From Chenopodium formosanum (Eukaryota; Streptophyta; Magnoliopsida; Caryophyllales; Amaranthaceae), in assembly GCA_024500155.1 (NCBI GenBank), contig CM044874.1, forward strand, positions 2,731,001 through 2,795,000: a DNA stretch of 64,000 nucleotides. Reading direction: 5' to 3'. The position numbers and the translations under genes are program-made. Positions 22,916 through 35,546 of this stretch are shown piece after piece (within the stretch, counting starts at the first letter, position 1; the number at the start of each line of letters is the position of its first letter). A model generated the notes under the pieces. The model was not told where the DNA came from and did not search any database. It saw nothing but the letters and a program-made list of their open reading frames with translations.

Positions 22916-24156
22916 AAAGTTGTAAACACCCTAGGAGGACATGGTCTAAACTCTAATGTAGAGTGGAGAAAAAATTAAAATTAGAAATGATGCACTACTT
23001 GAATCAAACAGGTCGCCTCAAAAAGTGATGCATTAATTAATGGAGTAAAAACAATAAAAACGAAGAGTGCGACCCAAAGCTTTTATGCAAGATTATTTCT
23101 ATTTGAATTTTATTTTTCTTTTTATAAAATATTCTATGCAAGATTTTGCAATGTGACTAAGAAGCTATGGAAAGTACATCACTAGTTAGTTCTCCGTAGC
23201 TGTCAATTTATCATCGTACATATATGACATCCATACTGGTCTACTCGAGCTACTTTATTCATTTCAAAACAAATACGAGTATTTTAGTTTGACTTTTTGC
23301 ACTATTTATATAATACCCTTTCACCATTATTATTAGTAAATTTATCATTTCAATTGTATTTTTCGAATATAATCTTTGATAGATAAAGATATACTGTACT
23401 TCATATTATTAGTCATTTTTTGCATTACGAACGTGCTCAATTAGATCGGGACCTTTGTTTTGAAATAGGGGGAGTTTCAAAAGGTAGATCTTAGTTGGTA
23501 CAGGTAGGAGCCGGGTCCTTCCAAGCTTTTCTTAACTTTTTGGTTGCAAGTAATATGGTGCCTATCAAATGTATATACTTCGTAGGAGTAGATAATTGTG
23601 ACATAGTGACACTTAAAGTATTGTGGTCTTGGAACAAAAAGTTAGGAGATCAAACCTTCGCCCCCTCTAACCTTTTTGCGCAACATCTGCCACTTATCAA
23701 AAGAATTCCACCTTTATATAAACCATGTGTACATTCCTTTATTTCCCCATTTGCATATTTGCAATGTGACTAAGGAGCCATTGTCTGTTGTATTGTTATT
23801 TTTTGCCTCATTATTGTCCATTGATCATGACAAAAGTGGTAAGATCAATATGAACACTAAACACTATTCCTTCAACTTTTCCTTAAATACAAGCATTGAC
23901 ATTATGATTGATACATAAACCTTAGCCTATTGACAACTATGTAACCTAATCATATTATCTCTAAATTATTTCTTTGTATATTTGTAATGGGCTTCATCTT
24001 ATGATTTCTCATAATTCTAATCCTTGCCAACTGCAGATTTTTGGGCTATTTACCTAAAAAATGCATTAATAGAAATTATCAAATTCACATACTTCTTCTA
24101 TAATAAGATGAATGATAGTTTCAAAAAAGAAAAAAAAAATGAATGAAATTATTTAA
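22916..24156. other. spacer, nothing certain
   Basis: The short plus-strand ORFs at 23495-23773 and 23676-23918 overlap in different frames and show no domain. The segment 23480-23700 has scattered tRNA-promoter-like boxes (TTAGTTGGTACAGG, GGAGATCAAACC) and may be a SINE relic, but the spacing is too long. Confidence 0.3.
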
Positions 24157-24486
24157 ATATTAATTTTGGTTTCTAATTGTCCTTTTTAATATGGAAAATG
24201 ATAAATATAGCCCTAAGGACTATGTATAAAGGGCTATGTATTAGAAAATTAAAAAAAAAAAAATATTAAGGATAAATTAACATTTATTACACCGATTTAC
24301 GCGTAATTTGGATATATTTAATGCGTAAATCGGTGTAATAAATGTTAATTTATCCTTAATATTTCTTTTTTTTTTTAATTTTCTAATACATAGCCCTTTA
24401 TACATTTATACATAGTCCTTAGGGCTATGTTTATCATTTTTCATACTTCGTACTAAAAAGGCCAATTAGAAACCAAAATTAATACT
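24157..24486. mobile_element. 330-bp foldback element (near-complete palindrome)
   Basis: The left arm (TATTAATTTTGGTTTCTAAT, ATAGCCCTAAGGACTATG, ATTTATTACACCGATTTACG) is repeated in inverted order in the right arm, with a loop near 24300-24325. Related ends are seen at about 24826-24870 and 26432-26655, showing a dispersed family. There is no coding content. Confidence 0.75.
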
Positions 24487-24489
24487 TAA

Positions 24490-24753
24490 GGGCGCGGCTT
24501 GTTTGGCATTATTTTTTGTTTCCTGTTTTCGATTTTTTTTTGTTTTTTGTTTTCAGTTTTTAGTTTTTTTTTTAAACAAAAAACCAAAAAAGGAAACAAG
24601 AAAAATGTGTTTTCACTTTTCTGTTGTCAGTTTTCAAAATTAGCATGATTTTAATAAGTTTGACTAATTTTTTATCATTATATGACATATATCATACACT
24701 TTTAAAATACAAAAACCAAAAAACTGACAACCGCAACAATGCCAAACGAACCC
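24490..24753. mobile_element. MITE, family I, better preserved copy
   Basis: The ends GGGCGCGGCTTGTTTGGCAT and ATGCCAAACGAACCC are inverted repeats with TAA on both sides. The interior is shared with 1898-2125. Confidence 0.6.
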
Positions 24754-25519
24754 TAAATAATCAGTGTTATTAGTGTTTATATTTTGATGATTTCTTAACT
24801 TTTTACGATTTTCAAGTGTAAATTTAATGCTTATATATATATCCCTAAGGGCTATGTATAACATTTTCCTAAATTATGTATTCCATGAAAGAACTAAATT
24901 ATGATCTTATTTAATGCCTCCTTATCCAACTTAAGAAATTATGACAGAGTGGAGTACGTAAAAAATTATTTGCCAATCATTAAATCATATATAATTTGGA
25001 TGCAACATCAATTCAACGAACTAATACGTATGTGTTTTGATTTATAAAGTATAGTATTAATGTATGTTGATTATATTAACATCGAATATAATAATCATAT
25101 GCCAAAGTTTCGAGAAGGGAAAAAAAAAAAAGTGAAATCCATTTAAAGTGAATAATCACATTTTAGTGATGCTTTTAGCCTATCACAGTTTCACGTACCA
25201 AAATTTCAATGTTGTTAGCTGTTGCTTCTAGAGTTTTAGTCCTGTAATCCTGCTACACACAATAATTATCAGATTTCAATTAAATTGACCAAAGACCAAT
25301 GATAATTACCACATAGTACTAAATTTAAAATCAAATGAATGATAAAGAGGGGGAAAAACACTAGTATAGTCTTATACAGTTATACTCTCTTATGTACTCT
25401 AGGCTTAATTCCCTCGTTTTTTTTTTTTAATTATGATGTTCGAAATTATACACCATTCACACAATCTTTTGACGTCCTTTGTTACTTATGTCAGTTTTTA
25501 TTAAATTTGCATTGTCTTA
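24754..25519. other. spacer with a relic of the foldback family
   Basis: 24757-24870 ends in CCCTAAGGGCTATGTATAAC, as in the foldback family. The remainder is AT-rich with no gene seen. Confidence 0.35.
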
Positions 25520-25641
25520 GGCTTGTTCTGATACGATTATTTTCAGTTTAGTTCAGCTTCTAATTTCCTTCTCTGATAAAATATTCAGTTCAATTCAGTT
25601 CAGCTCTAATAAGTTCAGTTCAGTCAAATCAGAACAGACCC
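25520..25641. mobile_element. GAACT-repeat MITE, copy F, TTA target duplication
   Basis: The ends GGCTTGTTCTGAT and ATCAGAACAGACCC are inverted repeats. TTA stands at 25517-25519 and 25642-25644. This is the cleanest copy and defines the ends of the family. Confidence 0.72.
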
Positions 25642-25711
25642 TTAATATATATTTTTTTATTATTGAAAAAATATACATTAGCAATCGTGAAACTTTCAAA
25701 AGTGAATGACA

Positions 25712-25948
<237 letters not shown>

Positions 25949-25965
25949 TTTTATAAAATAAAAAA

Positions 25966-26421
25966 TCATATAACTAATATATAAAGCTAAACTTTTAGCC
26001 AGGTCACGAGACAGCGACACTTGACGTTCTAACTTTTCGCCAAGTCGCGCCACGTTGGATAGATTTAAATAGACCTCATAAAATAAAATAAAAAGTTAAT
26101 TTAGAATTCTATTTGGATAGAATTTTAGGATAATATTAGTTTTATTTTCGATAAAATTCAATATTTCAAATGTACAAATTCAATTATAATTCTATTAACA
26201 AAATTATTAGATTATAATTCTCAAAAATTATCAAATAAATTATTTTTTATATCATAATATTTTTTTGGACAAAGAAAGAGTTCAAAGCATAAATCATAGA
26301 TTTATAATATATACTAATCGGTTAAAATAATATACTTCACAATCTAGCAAATCTTATAAAGATTAAAAATTTATTCTAAAATTCAATAAACAACCCGGGC
26401 ATCGCACGGACACTAAACTAG
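25966..26421 (+). mobile_element. candidate non-autonomous Helitron
   Basis: The sequence begins with TC after an A (ATCATATAAC) and ends CTAG before a T. About 10 bases before the end lies a short GC hairpin, CCGGGCATCGCACGG, with one mismatch. These are the Helitron rules: 5' TC, 3' CTRR, a subterminal hairpin and insertion between A and T without duplication. No helicase is encoded. Confidence 0.58.
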
Positions 26422-26431
26422 TAATTATATA

Positions 26432-26655
26432 AAGGGTAATGCTATATGTAAGCAATGTATTCCTAAGAGCTATACCTAAGCATTATATATACTATTGAAA
26501 ACTGTACTATAAAATTAGGAATTCATGACAAAAACACACATAAATCAGTGTAATTAGTGTTTATAATTTTTTAATTTTCTAACTTTATACGATTTTCTAA
26601 TGTATATTTAATGTTTATATGTAACCCTAATGATTATGTACAACATTTTTCTTAT
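26432..26655. repeat. dispersed AT-rich repeat related to the foldback family
   Basis: Segments such as CAGTGTAATTAGTGTTTATA and TATACGATTTTCTAATGTA are shared with 24757-24870. The ends are only weakly inverted. Confidence 0.35.
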
Positions 26656-27701
26656 ATAAAATATACATAAATAAGCGTGAAATGATAATAGTAGTAACCA
26701 GTTGACCATCACTACAATTCTACATTTCTACAAGGTCTACATGGGCAAGGAATACAAGTAAATTGGATCAATTAGAAAGAATTTAGGTGGGTCCATTCCA
26801 AGCTAGGCCCATTATTTTGCATTAGATTTAAACTGGCCTCAATCAAGTTAGATTGTGTATTACTGGGCCTCCAGAAGTGCTAGGGGGATGGGAAAAGGGG
26901 GTGTGGTACCTTAGCCCACTATAACTCATTCCGTTCCCAAATAAATAATTTGTTTATAAGTCCTGTCATAGTTAATCATATTCGGAAGCTCCTTTAGTTT
27001 AGCCTTTAAATCCATAAACTAGTACGCATTCCAAACGTTGCACCGAGTTACTATTCAAAACAAAATGTAACCCAAAATCTCATTGTTGAAGATGCGGAGT
27101 ATTATATTTCCATTATCTTGGAATCGTTGAGGCTATTCCTCTTTATTTTTTTTTCAGGTTATATAATCTTTTTTTTTTTTTTTTTGTGCTTACTTATACA
27201 TATATTTATTTATGTGTATGTAAAGAACATAATTTAGCTAGACTTGCTCTAACCATGAGATACAATGTTCAAACCTTGTGGGAATTTTTTTTTTCTTATT
27301 ATTAATGACATGGAATAATTGTTGTGATGCTAGAAATGACATGGCATGATGATAGTTAATTGATGATGTGGCGCAATGTGGTGCAGATTTATGTAAACGT
27401 TTTTAGAAACGCTTTTTAATAAATAAGTATAGATATAGATATAGATTTAGTTGCTGGCAAAATTAATGAGAGAAAATATGTAAATAACTATGTTTAGGAG
27501 CATAAATATCCAAGACAACTAGCATTAATGAGAGCAAGTAAGTACATAAATATTTTATAGGATATAATTGTCTAAACACTCTTCATTAAAACAGAACTTG
27601 TAAATACACATTTTGAAGGATATAATTGACATCATGCTATTCATAAGAATAATCTTGTACTATTTATAAGGTAGGGATTAATTAACTCCTAATGTGTAGG
27701 A
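26656..27701. other. spacer with a possible SINE fragment at about 27224-27297
   Basis: Around 27228-27290 there is TTAGCTAGACTTGC followed by TGTTCAAACCTTGTGGG and a T run, an arrangement resembling A and B boxes of a SINE ending in T. There is no target duplication. Nothing else is recognised. Confidence 0.33.
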
Positions 27702-27704
27702 TTA

Positions 27705-28106
27705 GGCCGTGTTTGGTAGTAGCGTTTGAGGTAGCGGTTAGCGTTTTGACCAGTCAAAACACTACTAGAAAAAATTTGAGAGTGTTTGGCAAAGTAGCGA
27801 TTCTAGTAGCGATTAGCGATAGAGGTAGCGTTTAGGTAGCTTTTCTCAAACGTTAAAAATATTAGCGTTTAGAAGTAGCGGGTAGCGTTTAACAATTTTT
27901 TATTACTTTTTAAACAATATTTATATGAATTTTGATATATTTTAGTATTGCAACCGTTACTTTTACCAAACACTCATGTCATCAACCGTTACTTTGACAG
28001 CTAATCTCTACCCACTGCTACTCGACCGCTACCCGCTACCTTAACAACTACATGCTACTCGACCGCTAAAAGCTACCCGCTACCGCTGCTTTTGCCAAAC
28101 AGGACC
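27705..28106. mobile_element. 402-bp MITE with GTAGCG repeats, TTA target duplication
   Basis: The ends GGCCGTGTTTGGTAGTAGCG and GCTTTTGCCAAACAGGACC are inverted repeats with TTA on both sides (27702-27704, 28107-28109). Both arms consist largely of GTAGCG(T/G)TTAGCG-type repeats, in opposite orientation. This is a Harbinger-like target. Confidence 0.66.
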
Positions 28107-28109
28107 TTA

Positions 28110-28540
<431 letters not shown>

Positions 28541-29037
28541 GGATTGAATAAATAAAAAGCTCTTTTTCTCCTTCTCTCGTTTCTCTATCTATAATTTCAA
28601 CATGTTATTCAAAGATAGAGATAGAATAGGAAGTAAGTCAATGCACACCATCTTCTAATTTAGGAGTGAAAAAATTGAACCGAAACCACCACGGCAAGAG
28701 TGGTTGAACCAAAAAAATTGGATTAGATATGTTGTCAAAATAGAAATAGTATATTGTAGCTTATGACTTCTCACGGAAATATGACTTCTCTCTCTAGCTT
28801 TCTCTCTCTCTTTCATGAGCCATCAAGGAACAACCATCTTGCTTAGGCAAGGTGGCCTTAGTCTTGTTAGGTATTTAGTGAGCTTTCTTTCTCAAATTAT
28901 TTTTTCTTTTAAAGGTTTCAGCCTCATGGTTTCCTCAAGCTCTGTCCTGTTCTTGTCTTTTCTTTTCTTTTTCATCCTTTTCTTCTTTTTCCTTTCTTTC
29001 TGTTCCTATGGCATCGTCCCTAAGTCCATGAATCAAC

Positions 29038-31299
29038 ATGGTTGATTCAAGTAAAGCTAATGGTCAAGCTTTTGATAATCCCTCTGAAAATTGTTGTTTG
29101 GCTAATAAGGGAGATTTGCATCTGGTCCCTTTACTAGTTTCCACAGTTGATGATGAGGTCATGATAGACAGCAATGAGACTAACATTTCACAACATAAAA
29201 TGGATGTTCAAGTTTCAACAATTCCGACAAAGCAATCTTTTAGGGAAGTTGTTCAATCCTCTTCCCAGTGGTTTGATGAAGCAAGGAAGATAGTAATCAC
29301 CTCTACTAAATGGGAGGATGAGATTTTAACTCCTCCACTTCCTGCAAAGGCTGTATCTTTTCCAAAAGATACACTACACAAGTTAAGGCAACCTTGGAAA
29401 TTAACATTAATGGGCAAATGTTTGGGTATATCTGTTAGACCATCATTCATAACGCAAAGAGTCCGGGCTATGTGGAGGCCTAAAGGATCCCTAGAAGTCA
29501 TTGATTTAGGGAAAGATGTTTATCTCTTTCGCTTCTCTATTCCTGATGATTACAAGAGAGCGTTTCTAGGAGGTCCATGGTTCGTCCTAGATCATTATCT
29601 AATGATCACTAAATGGAAGCCAAACTTCAGACCTTCAATGAATCCTTTCGATAGGATGACGGTTTGGATTCGATTTCCTGAATTACCTGTCGATCAGTAT
29701 TATGATAAAGAAGCTCTTTTCGACATTGCTAAACTGGCAGGAATACCTATTAGAGTTGATTATGCTACTGATCGCCTCACTAGAGCAAGGTATGCCAGAG
29801 TTTGTTTAGACATTGATCTAACTACTCCTTTGATATCAAAAGTTTGGGTTGGAAATAGTTGGCAAAATATTGAATATGAAAATATTCAATGTCTTTGTTT
29901 TCTCTGTGGAAAAATAGGACACACTAAAGATAGATGTTCTCAAAAAATTGACCAAAATGTCCAACCTACTCCAACTTCCTCAAAAGATGAGTTGACTTCT
30001 ACCAACAATAAGGCCTCTTCTTCTTCTACCACCCATGATTTGGGGGTCTTGGTTCCCCATTCCAACTCGAAATATGGACCATGGACTATGGTGTCCAATA
30101 AAAAGAAAACCAACACCTCAAAGTCTATCAAAAAACCTGGTCAATCAAATGTGACAAAATCTCCTCAAAGCCCAAGCCCAAATAGCCAATCTAAGCCCAA
30201 AAATAATAACACCCCGAGTCCAAAAAAAATCAATGAAATTCCCAAAACAGCTTCTAAAAATACCTCTTCCAATTCCTTTGCCTTACTGAGTACAACTAAT
30301 GAAGCCACTTCCAATGATTTAAATAATAAAATAATAAATCCCAATGATAGCCTTAACATTGAAAAAACAAAATCAAATCCCTCAAATCCCTTTTCTCTAG
30401 TTTCACACGCTTCCCCTCCTTCTTCAAGTTGCTTGAGCTCAGAACATTCAAGCCACTTGGCAAACATGGAATTGCCATTAACAATGGCTTTTGCTTCCTC
30501 CACTACCACCCTTCCATGCCTTTTAAACTCCTTTGATTTCGATCCTTCTTCACAGACCAAAAAAAACACAGAAAACATAAACCTTAGTAAACCTAACAAT
30601 GGAGAAAAACAAAGCAAAAATTCCTCCAGTCAGACCTCCTCGCCGGACGGCAAGGATAACCTCGAGGAGCAGCACTCCACCTCCTTGGACGCGCCCCTCT
30701 TCCAGCAGCACAACCCCCAAATCTCACCCCCTCCAGGGCTCTCTGATCACCCGAGCTCAACCCCTGTCAATGAGACAGCCATTCAACCCCTTCCCCCCTC
30801 CGCCACCATCAACCCCTCTATTTCCTCTCAATCCCTCTCTAACCCCGACCATGTCTCTCTCCCAAATCAAAAACATAATTCAGACACCTCCACCTCTTCC
30901 GATTCCAAACAATCCTCTTTCATCTCTGCTCCTATGGTCATCGATAGAATCACCTCCGACGCCGGAGAAAATTTCGATGATGTACAACACCTTGCTCCAA
31001 ATAACAAAAATAATGACCAATCAGATGCAATCTCAGACTCAAATGTTGAACTCCTCGACAACACCACCTCAGCCAACTCCCATGCGTCCTTGGTACCAAC
31101 AACAGGTCAATTGGCCAAATTCCCCTCCTCACAACCTAGTACCGCCTCCACAAAATACCCAAATAATCCCTCTCTCGTCGAAAAACAGCGAACTCGACCT
31201 CGAAAACCCAAATCACCATATGAAAATTTACCACATCAAAGAAGGAGTGGTGGGTCTTCAATTGGATGTGGACTTTTGGGAAACTCTGAATACAATTAG
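29038..31299 (+). CDS. LINE element 2 ORF1, intact (753 codons)
   Basis: This is the putative RNA-binding partner of ORF2 in the retrotransposon particle. The ATG lies about 330 bases after the element start. Recognisable are FREVVQSSSQWFDEARK, a DUF4283 domain (about residues 110-255, with GGPWFVLDHYLMI and WIRFPELPVDQYY) and a CCHC knuckle (CFLCGKIGHTKDRC, about residue 287). A long Ser/Asn/Pro-rich, probably disordered tail follows. Near the C-terminus KSPYENL matches KSPYSNL in element 1, showing that this frame is kept although ORF2 overlaps it from 30599 on. Confidence 0.92.
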   Translation: MVDSSKANGQAFDNPSENCCLANKGDLHLVPLLVSTVDDEVMIDSNETNISQHKMDVQVSTIPTKQSFREVVQSSSQWFDEARKIVITSTKWEDEILTPPLPAKAVSFPKDTLHKLRQPWKLTLMGKCLGISVRPSFITQRVRAMWRPKGSLEVIDLGKDVYLFRFSIPDDYKRAFLGGPWFVLDHYLMITKWKPNFRPSMNPFDRMTVWIRFPELPVDQYYDKEALFDIAKLAGIPIRVDYATDRLTRARYARVCLDIDLTTPLISKVWVGNSWQNIEYENIQCLCFLCGKIGHTKDRCSQKIDQNVQPTPTSSKDELTSTNNKASSSSTTHDLGVLVPHSNSKYGPWTMVSNKKKTNTSKSIKKPGQSNVTKSPQSPSPNSQSKPKNNNTPSPKKINEIPKTASKNTSSNSFALLSTTNEATSNDLNNKIINPNDSLNIEKTKSNPSNPFSLVSHASPPSSSCLSSEHSSHLANMELPLTMAFASSTTTLPCLLNSFDFDPSSQTKKNTENINLSKPNNGEKQSKNSSSQTSSPDGKDNLEEQHSTSLDAPLFQQHNPQISPPPGLSDHPSSTPVNETAIQPLPPSATINPSISSQSLSNPDHVSLPNQKHNSDTSTSSDSKQSSFISAPMVIDRITSDAGENFDDVQHLAPNNKNNDQSDAISDSNVELLDNTTSANSHASLVPTTGQLAKFPSSQPSTASTKYPNNPSLVEKQRTRPRKPKSPYENLPHQRRSGGSSIGCGLLGNSEYN

Positions 31300-34200
31300 G
31301 GAAGTCAACTCAATGGTCATTCCCCTAAAGATGCACGATGTGGTATCAATGGGTCGGAGCATGACATGGAAGGATTGGGACAAATTTGATCCTCTCTTTT
31401 GTAATGGTAATCCTCCTCCTCCCTTTCCTAATCTAGATATGAAAATTGTTCTATGGAATGTTAGAGATGCAACTAGGAATGAATTTATCTCGCATGCATG
31501 GGAAATTATTGCTTCTCATAAACCTAGCATTTTTATTATTTTAGAAACTAAAAGTGATGGAAATCGTGCTTCTGAAGTTTCGAAAATGCTTGGCTTTGAG
31601 GGTTGTGAATTTGTTAAACCGAATGGCTTGCGTGGTGGTATATGGCTTCTCTATAAAAATTCAGTGGAATTGATTGATTATATTGAGGGCCATACTAGAA
31701 ATTATTTTCATGCTCTTTTTAAATTCTCTCCTGAAAGCAAGGAGGTCTTGCTTACTGCTGTGCATGCACCTTCTTCTCCTATGGAAAGACATAAACTTTG
31801 GAGGGATCTTCAAGCTTCTTTACCTCCAGATGACACTCCATGGCTTTTTCTTGGTGATCTCAATGAGGTTACTAATTCCTCTGAGAAATCAGGTGGCTTA
31901 AGGTTTCGAAGTTCTCAGTGTTCTGACCTTAACCGATTAGCTGATGCTGCATGTCTTGTAGATTTGGGTTTCTCTGGAAACCCATTTACTTGGCACAATG
32001 CTAGAGAAGGCCTCAATTTAATCCAAGAAAGACTGGACAGAGCTCTTGGGAACCCTAGCTGGCTGAACACCTACCCCAACACTCAGGTATTGCATCTAGC
32101 TCGAACTCATTCAGATCACAATCCTATTCTTATCTCTTTATTTGCAAAAAAGAAAAGGTGACCCTTTTCCTTTTAGATTTAAAGCTTCATGGCTTGAGCA
32201 TCCCAATTTTAATGAATTTTTCACTTCTAACTGGCATATCCATGATTATAATTTCATTAAAGGAAGACAGGAGTTTCTGTCTAAAGTTACTTTTTGGAAT
32301 CATAATGTTTTTGGTAACATAACTAACCAAAAAAAGAGACTGATTTCAAGAATAAATGGAATTCAAATTGCCCTTGCTAATAAACATTTTGTCTTTCTAG
32401 TTGGTTTAGAAAAAGACTTACTTTTTGAGCTAAATCATATTTATAAAATAGAAATAATTATATGGGCTCAAAAAGCAGGTTTGGATTGGAGAAAACATGG
32501 AGATTGTAACTCTAAATACTTTCATCTTTTAGCTAATGTTAAAAAAACAAGAAGCAAAATTCTTACTTTACAGAATAATGATGGTGTTTGGGTGGATGAT
32601 CTGGTTTTACTTAAACAAATGGCTAGAGATTATTTTGTAAATGTTTTTAAAAGTAATCCTATTAATCACTCAATTTTGCAAAATTATTGTTTTAAAAAGG
32701 CTGTTGATTTTTCTTCAGAACCCCTTTTTGCCTTACCCCCTTCTATTAATGAGATCAAATCTGTTCTCTTTCAAATGGACCCTATTAAATCTCCTGGTCC
32801 AGATGGTATCCAGCCAATTTTTTTCCAGAAAAATTGGATCACCTTAAGCAATTCTATCTCTGCCTTTGTTACTGAGTGTTTTGTTAATGGAGCTATTCCA
32901 GCTAACATTAATGACTCCTACATCTCTCTAATCCCAAAATGTGATAGCTCTACTTCTATGAAAGACTTTCGACCAATTGGGTTATGTAATACTATATACA
33001 AGATTGTTACTTAATGTATTTCCAATAAGTTAAAGCCTTATATGAATATTCTTATAAGCCCTTTCCAATCAAGTTTTATTCCTACTAGATCCATTGATGA
33101 AAACATTATTATTATCAAAGAAGTTGCTCACCATTTTAACAAGGTTTCTAAGAAAGCTAATTTAATGGCTCTTAAAATTGATCTCTCTAAAGCTTTTGAT
33201 AGTCTAGAATGGTCTTTTATCAAAGACACTCTAACTAACTTAGACCATCCCATTAAAATGATTAATCTCATAATGAGTTGTATTTACACCCCTTCTATTT
33301 CCCTTTTATGGAATGGTGAAATCACTAACTCTTTTCTTCCTCAAAGAGGCATCCGTCAAGGTGATCCTCTTTCTCCTTATATTTTTGTCCTTTGTTTAGA
33401 CCGTCTTTCTTGTATGATTCAAGCTAAAGTTGATCAAGGCATGTGGAAACCAATGAAAATTGCTAAGGATATTAATATTTCTCATTTATTCTATGCCGAT
33501 GATGTTTTTCTTTTTGGAAAAGCTTCATCCTCCAATATTCATGTAATGATGGAAGTCCTTGACCATTTTAATCAAATTTCAGGCCTTTCCATTAATATCC
33601 AAAAATCATCGGCCATTTTCCCAAGGGACTTCAATATTAGAAAATCTATTTGTGATGTCTGCAACATTACCAATACTACTAATTTTGGAAAATATCTAGG
33701 AATTTTTATTAGTCATAAACGTTTAAAACATCTTGATTTTCTTTCTCTTCTTGATAAAACTTGTTCTAGAATAAAAAGTTGGCAAGCTAAACTTTTAAAT
33801 ATGGTTGGACGATGTACTCTTATTAAGTCTGTTTTGAATTCTTACCCCGTCTATGCCATGCAAACTAATATTTTACCTTCAAGTGTTCTCATTGATCTCC
33901 AAAAGAAATGTAAACAATTCCTTTGGAACCGGGTTAATAGATCTAGATATATTCCTAGAACAAATTGGAAGGTTATCTGTGACCCTATGTCTAAAGGTGG
34001 TCTAGGAATTAGAGATTTAAAGAGATGGAACCTTTCTTTTATGGCTAAACTTGGTTGGAAAATTTTAACTCAAAACGACAAGCTATGGGTGAAAATCCTT
34101 ACTAAAAAATATCTTAAGTATAGCAATTTCCTTGACTATAATGTTAAACCTTCTGATTCTACTATTTGGAAGGATATTCTTGCTGGTAGAGCTATCTTAA

Positions 34201-35546
34201 AATCTGGAATTGTTATTAATATTGGTGATGGGGAGGATGCTTCACTCTGGTTTCATCATTGGATTGGAGATTGTCCTCTATACCTCACTCCTAACATAAA
34301 AATCCCTAACTCTAGAGGTCATTGAAGGGTTTCAAATATAATTAGAAATAATTGTTGGTATTTAGAAAACATTAAGCATATCATCCCTAATTCCATTTGT
34401 TCTCTTATTTTAGCTCATCCTCTTCCCTCTATTGTCCATGTCAAAGACAAATTAAGATGGAGCCTTGATAAAAGTGGTTATTTTACTATAAAATCTGCCT
34501 ATAACTCCACCTTACCCCCTTGTAATTTAAACTCTTCTTTTCTTTCCAACATTTCATGGAAAAACTTATGGAAAATTAAGGTGCCTTACAAGTATAAAAT
34601 GCTTTTATGGAATTTAGTCAGAGATATTCTCCCAACTGGTACCACTTCAAAAAGAAAAATAGGTTCTTTTGATCCTATTTGCATCAGATGTGAAGCGCAT
34701 CAAGAAGATTCCTTACATATCTTTAGGGATTGCCCTAATTCAACAGCCTTTTGGTTTCTTGTTTTCCAAAACTATTTGTCTTCATCTTTTGATTTAAATG
34801 CTTTTTATAACTCTAATGTTTCTGATTGGTTAGCTTTCAACTTAAAAAGTGATCCTACTTGGAAAACTATTTTTGTTATCTCTATTTGGCATCTCTGGAA
34901 AACTAGAAACATGGCTATTTTTGAAAACAAAATGCTTTTCATCAAATCTACTTTTCATAGGTTCCAAGTTGACTATATTGGGTGTTTGAAATTAAAGCAG
35001 GGCAATGTTGATTCTACTGCTTCTTCGAGTATTGCTATAAAAAGGATGTGGGCTCCACCCCATAGAGGTTTCTATAAGTTGAACACAGATGGTTCATGGC
35101 TGAACTTGGAGAATGTAGAAGGAGGTGGTATCAGAAGATGCCAGAAAGGTCTTTGGCAAGAGGTCTTTGCAATTAGCTTCAATGATGTTTCTGCTGCTGC
35201 ATCTGAATTACTTGCAGTTAGGGAAGGGTTGCTGATTGCATGGAAGAGAAAGATTGAGTTTCTCGAGTTGGAGATAGATGCGGATGGTCTTTCTAAAATG
35301 CTCAAGAACCCAAAAGCCTTTATAGACAATGATCTTGGAAATATCATAAGGGATGTGGCTTCTCTCCTCAGTAGAAACTGGACAGTCACCATTTTTCATG
35401 CTAGAAGAAGCTGTAATCTTGTAGCAGACAAACTTGCTAACATTGGAAGAACTAGAGTCAAGAAGGGGGAGAAAGAAAATTATTTTTTCCCCTCACCTGA
35501 TGCCTTTGATGTGTATGCTGCTAAAATCCATGAATACCAGGTCTAA
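30599..35546 (+). pseudogene. LINE element 2 ORF2 (endonuclease, RT, RNase H), three breaks
   Basis: The ATG at 30599 lies inside ORF1 in another frame. About 280 residues of proline-rich leader end in a conserved block (EGVVGLQL...WKDWD) before the endonuclease MKIVLWNVRD at 31439 (LETK, GDLNEV, HSDHNPI). Breaks are: a frameshift in the A run near 32145-32156; an in-frame TAA at 33012, where element 1 has lysine; and an in-frame TGA at 34323, where element 1 has tryptophan. Between them are RT motifs (IDLSKAFDSLEW, RQGDPLSP, YADDVFLFG), zf-RVT (CIRCEAHQEDSLHIFRDC) and RNase H (LNTDGSW, ASELLAV, EIDADGL). The product is not functional as read. Confidence 0.92.
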
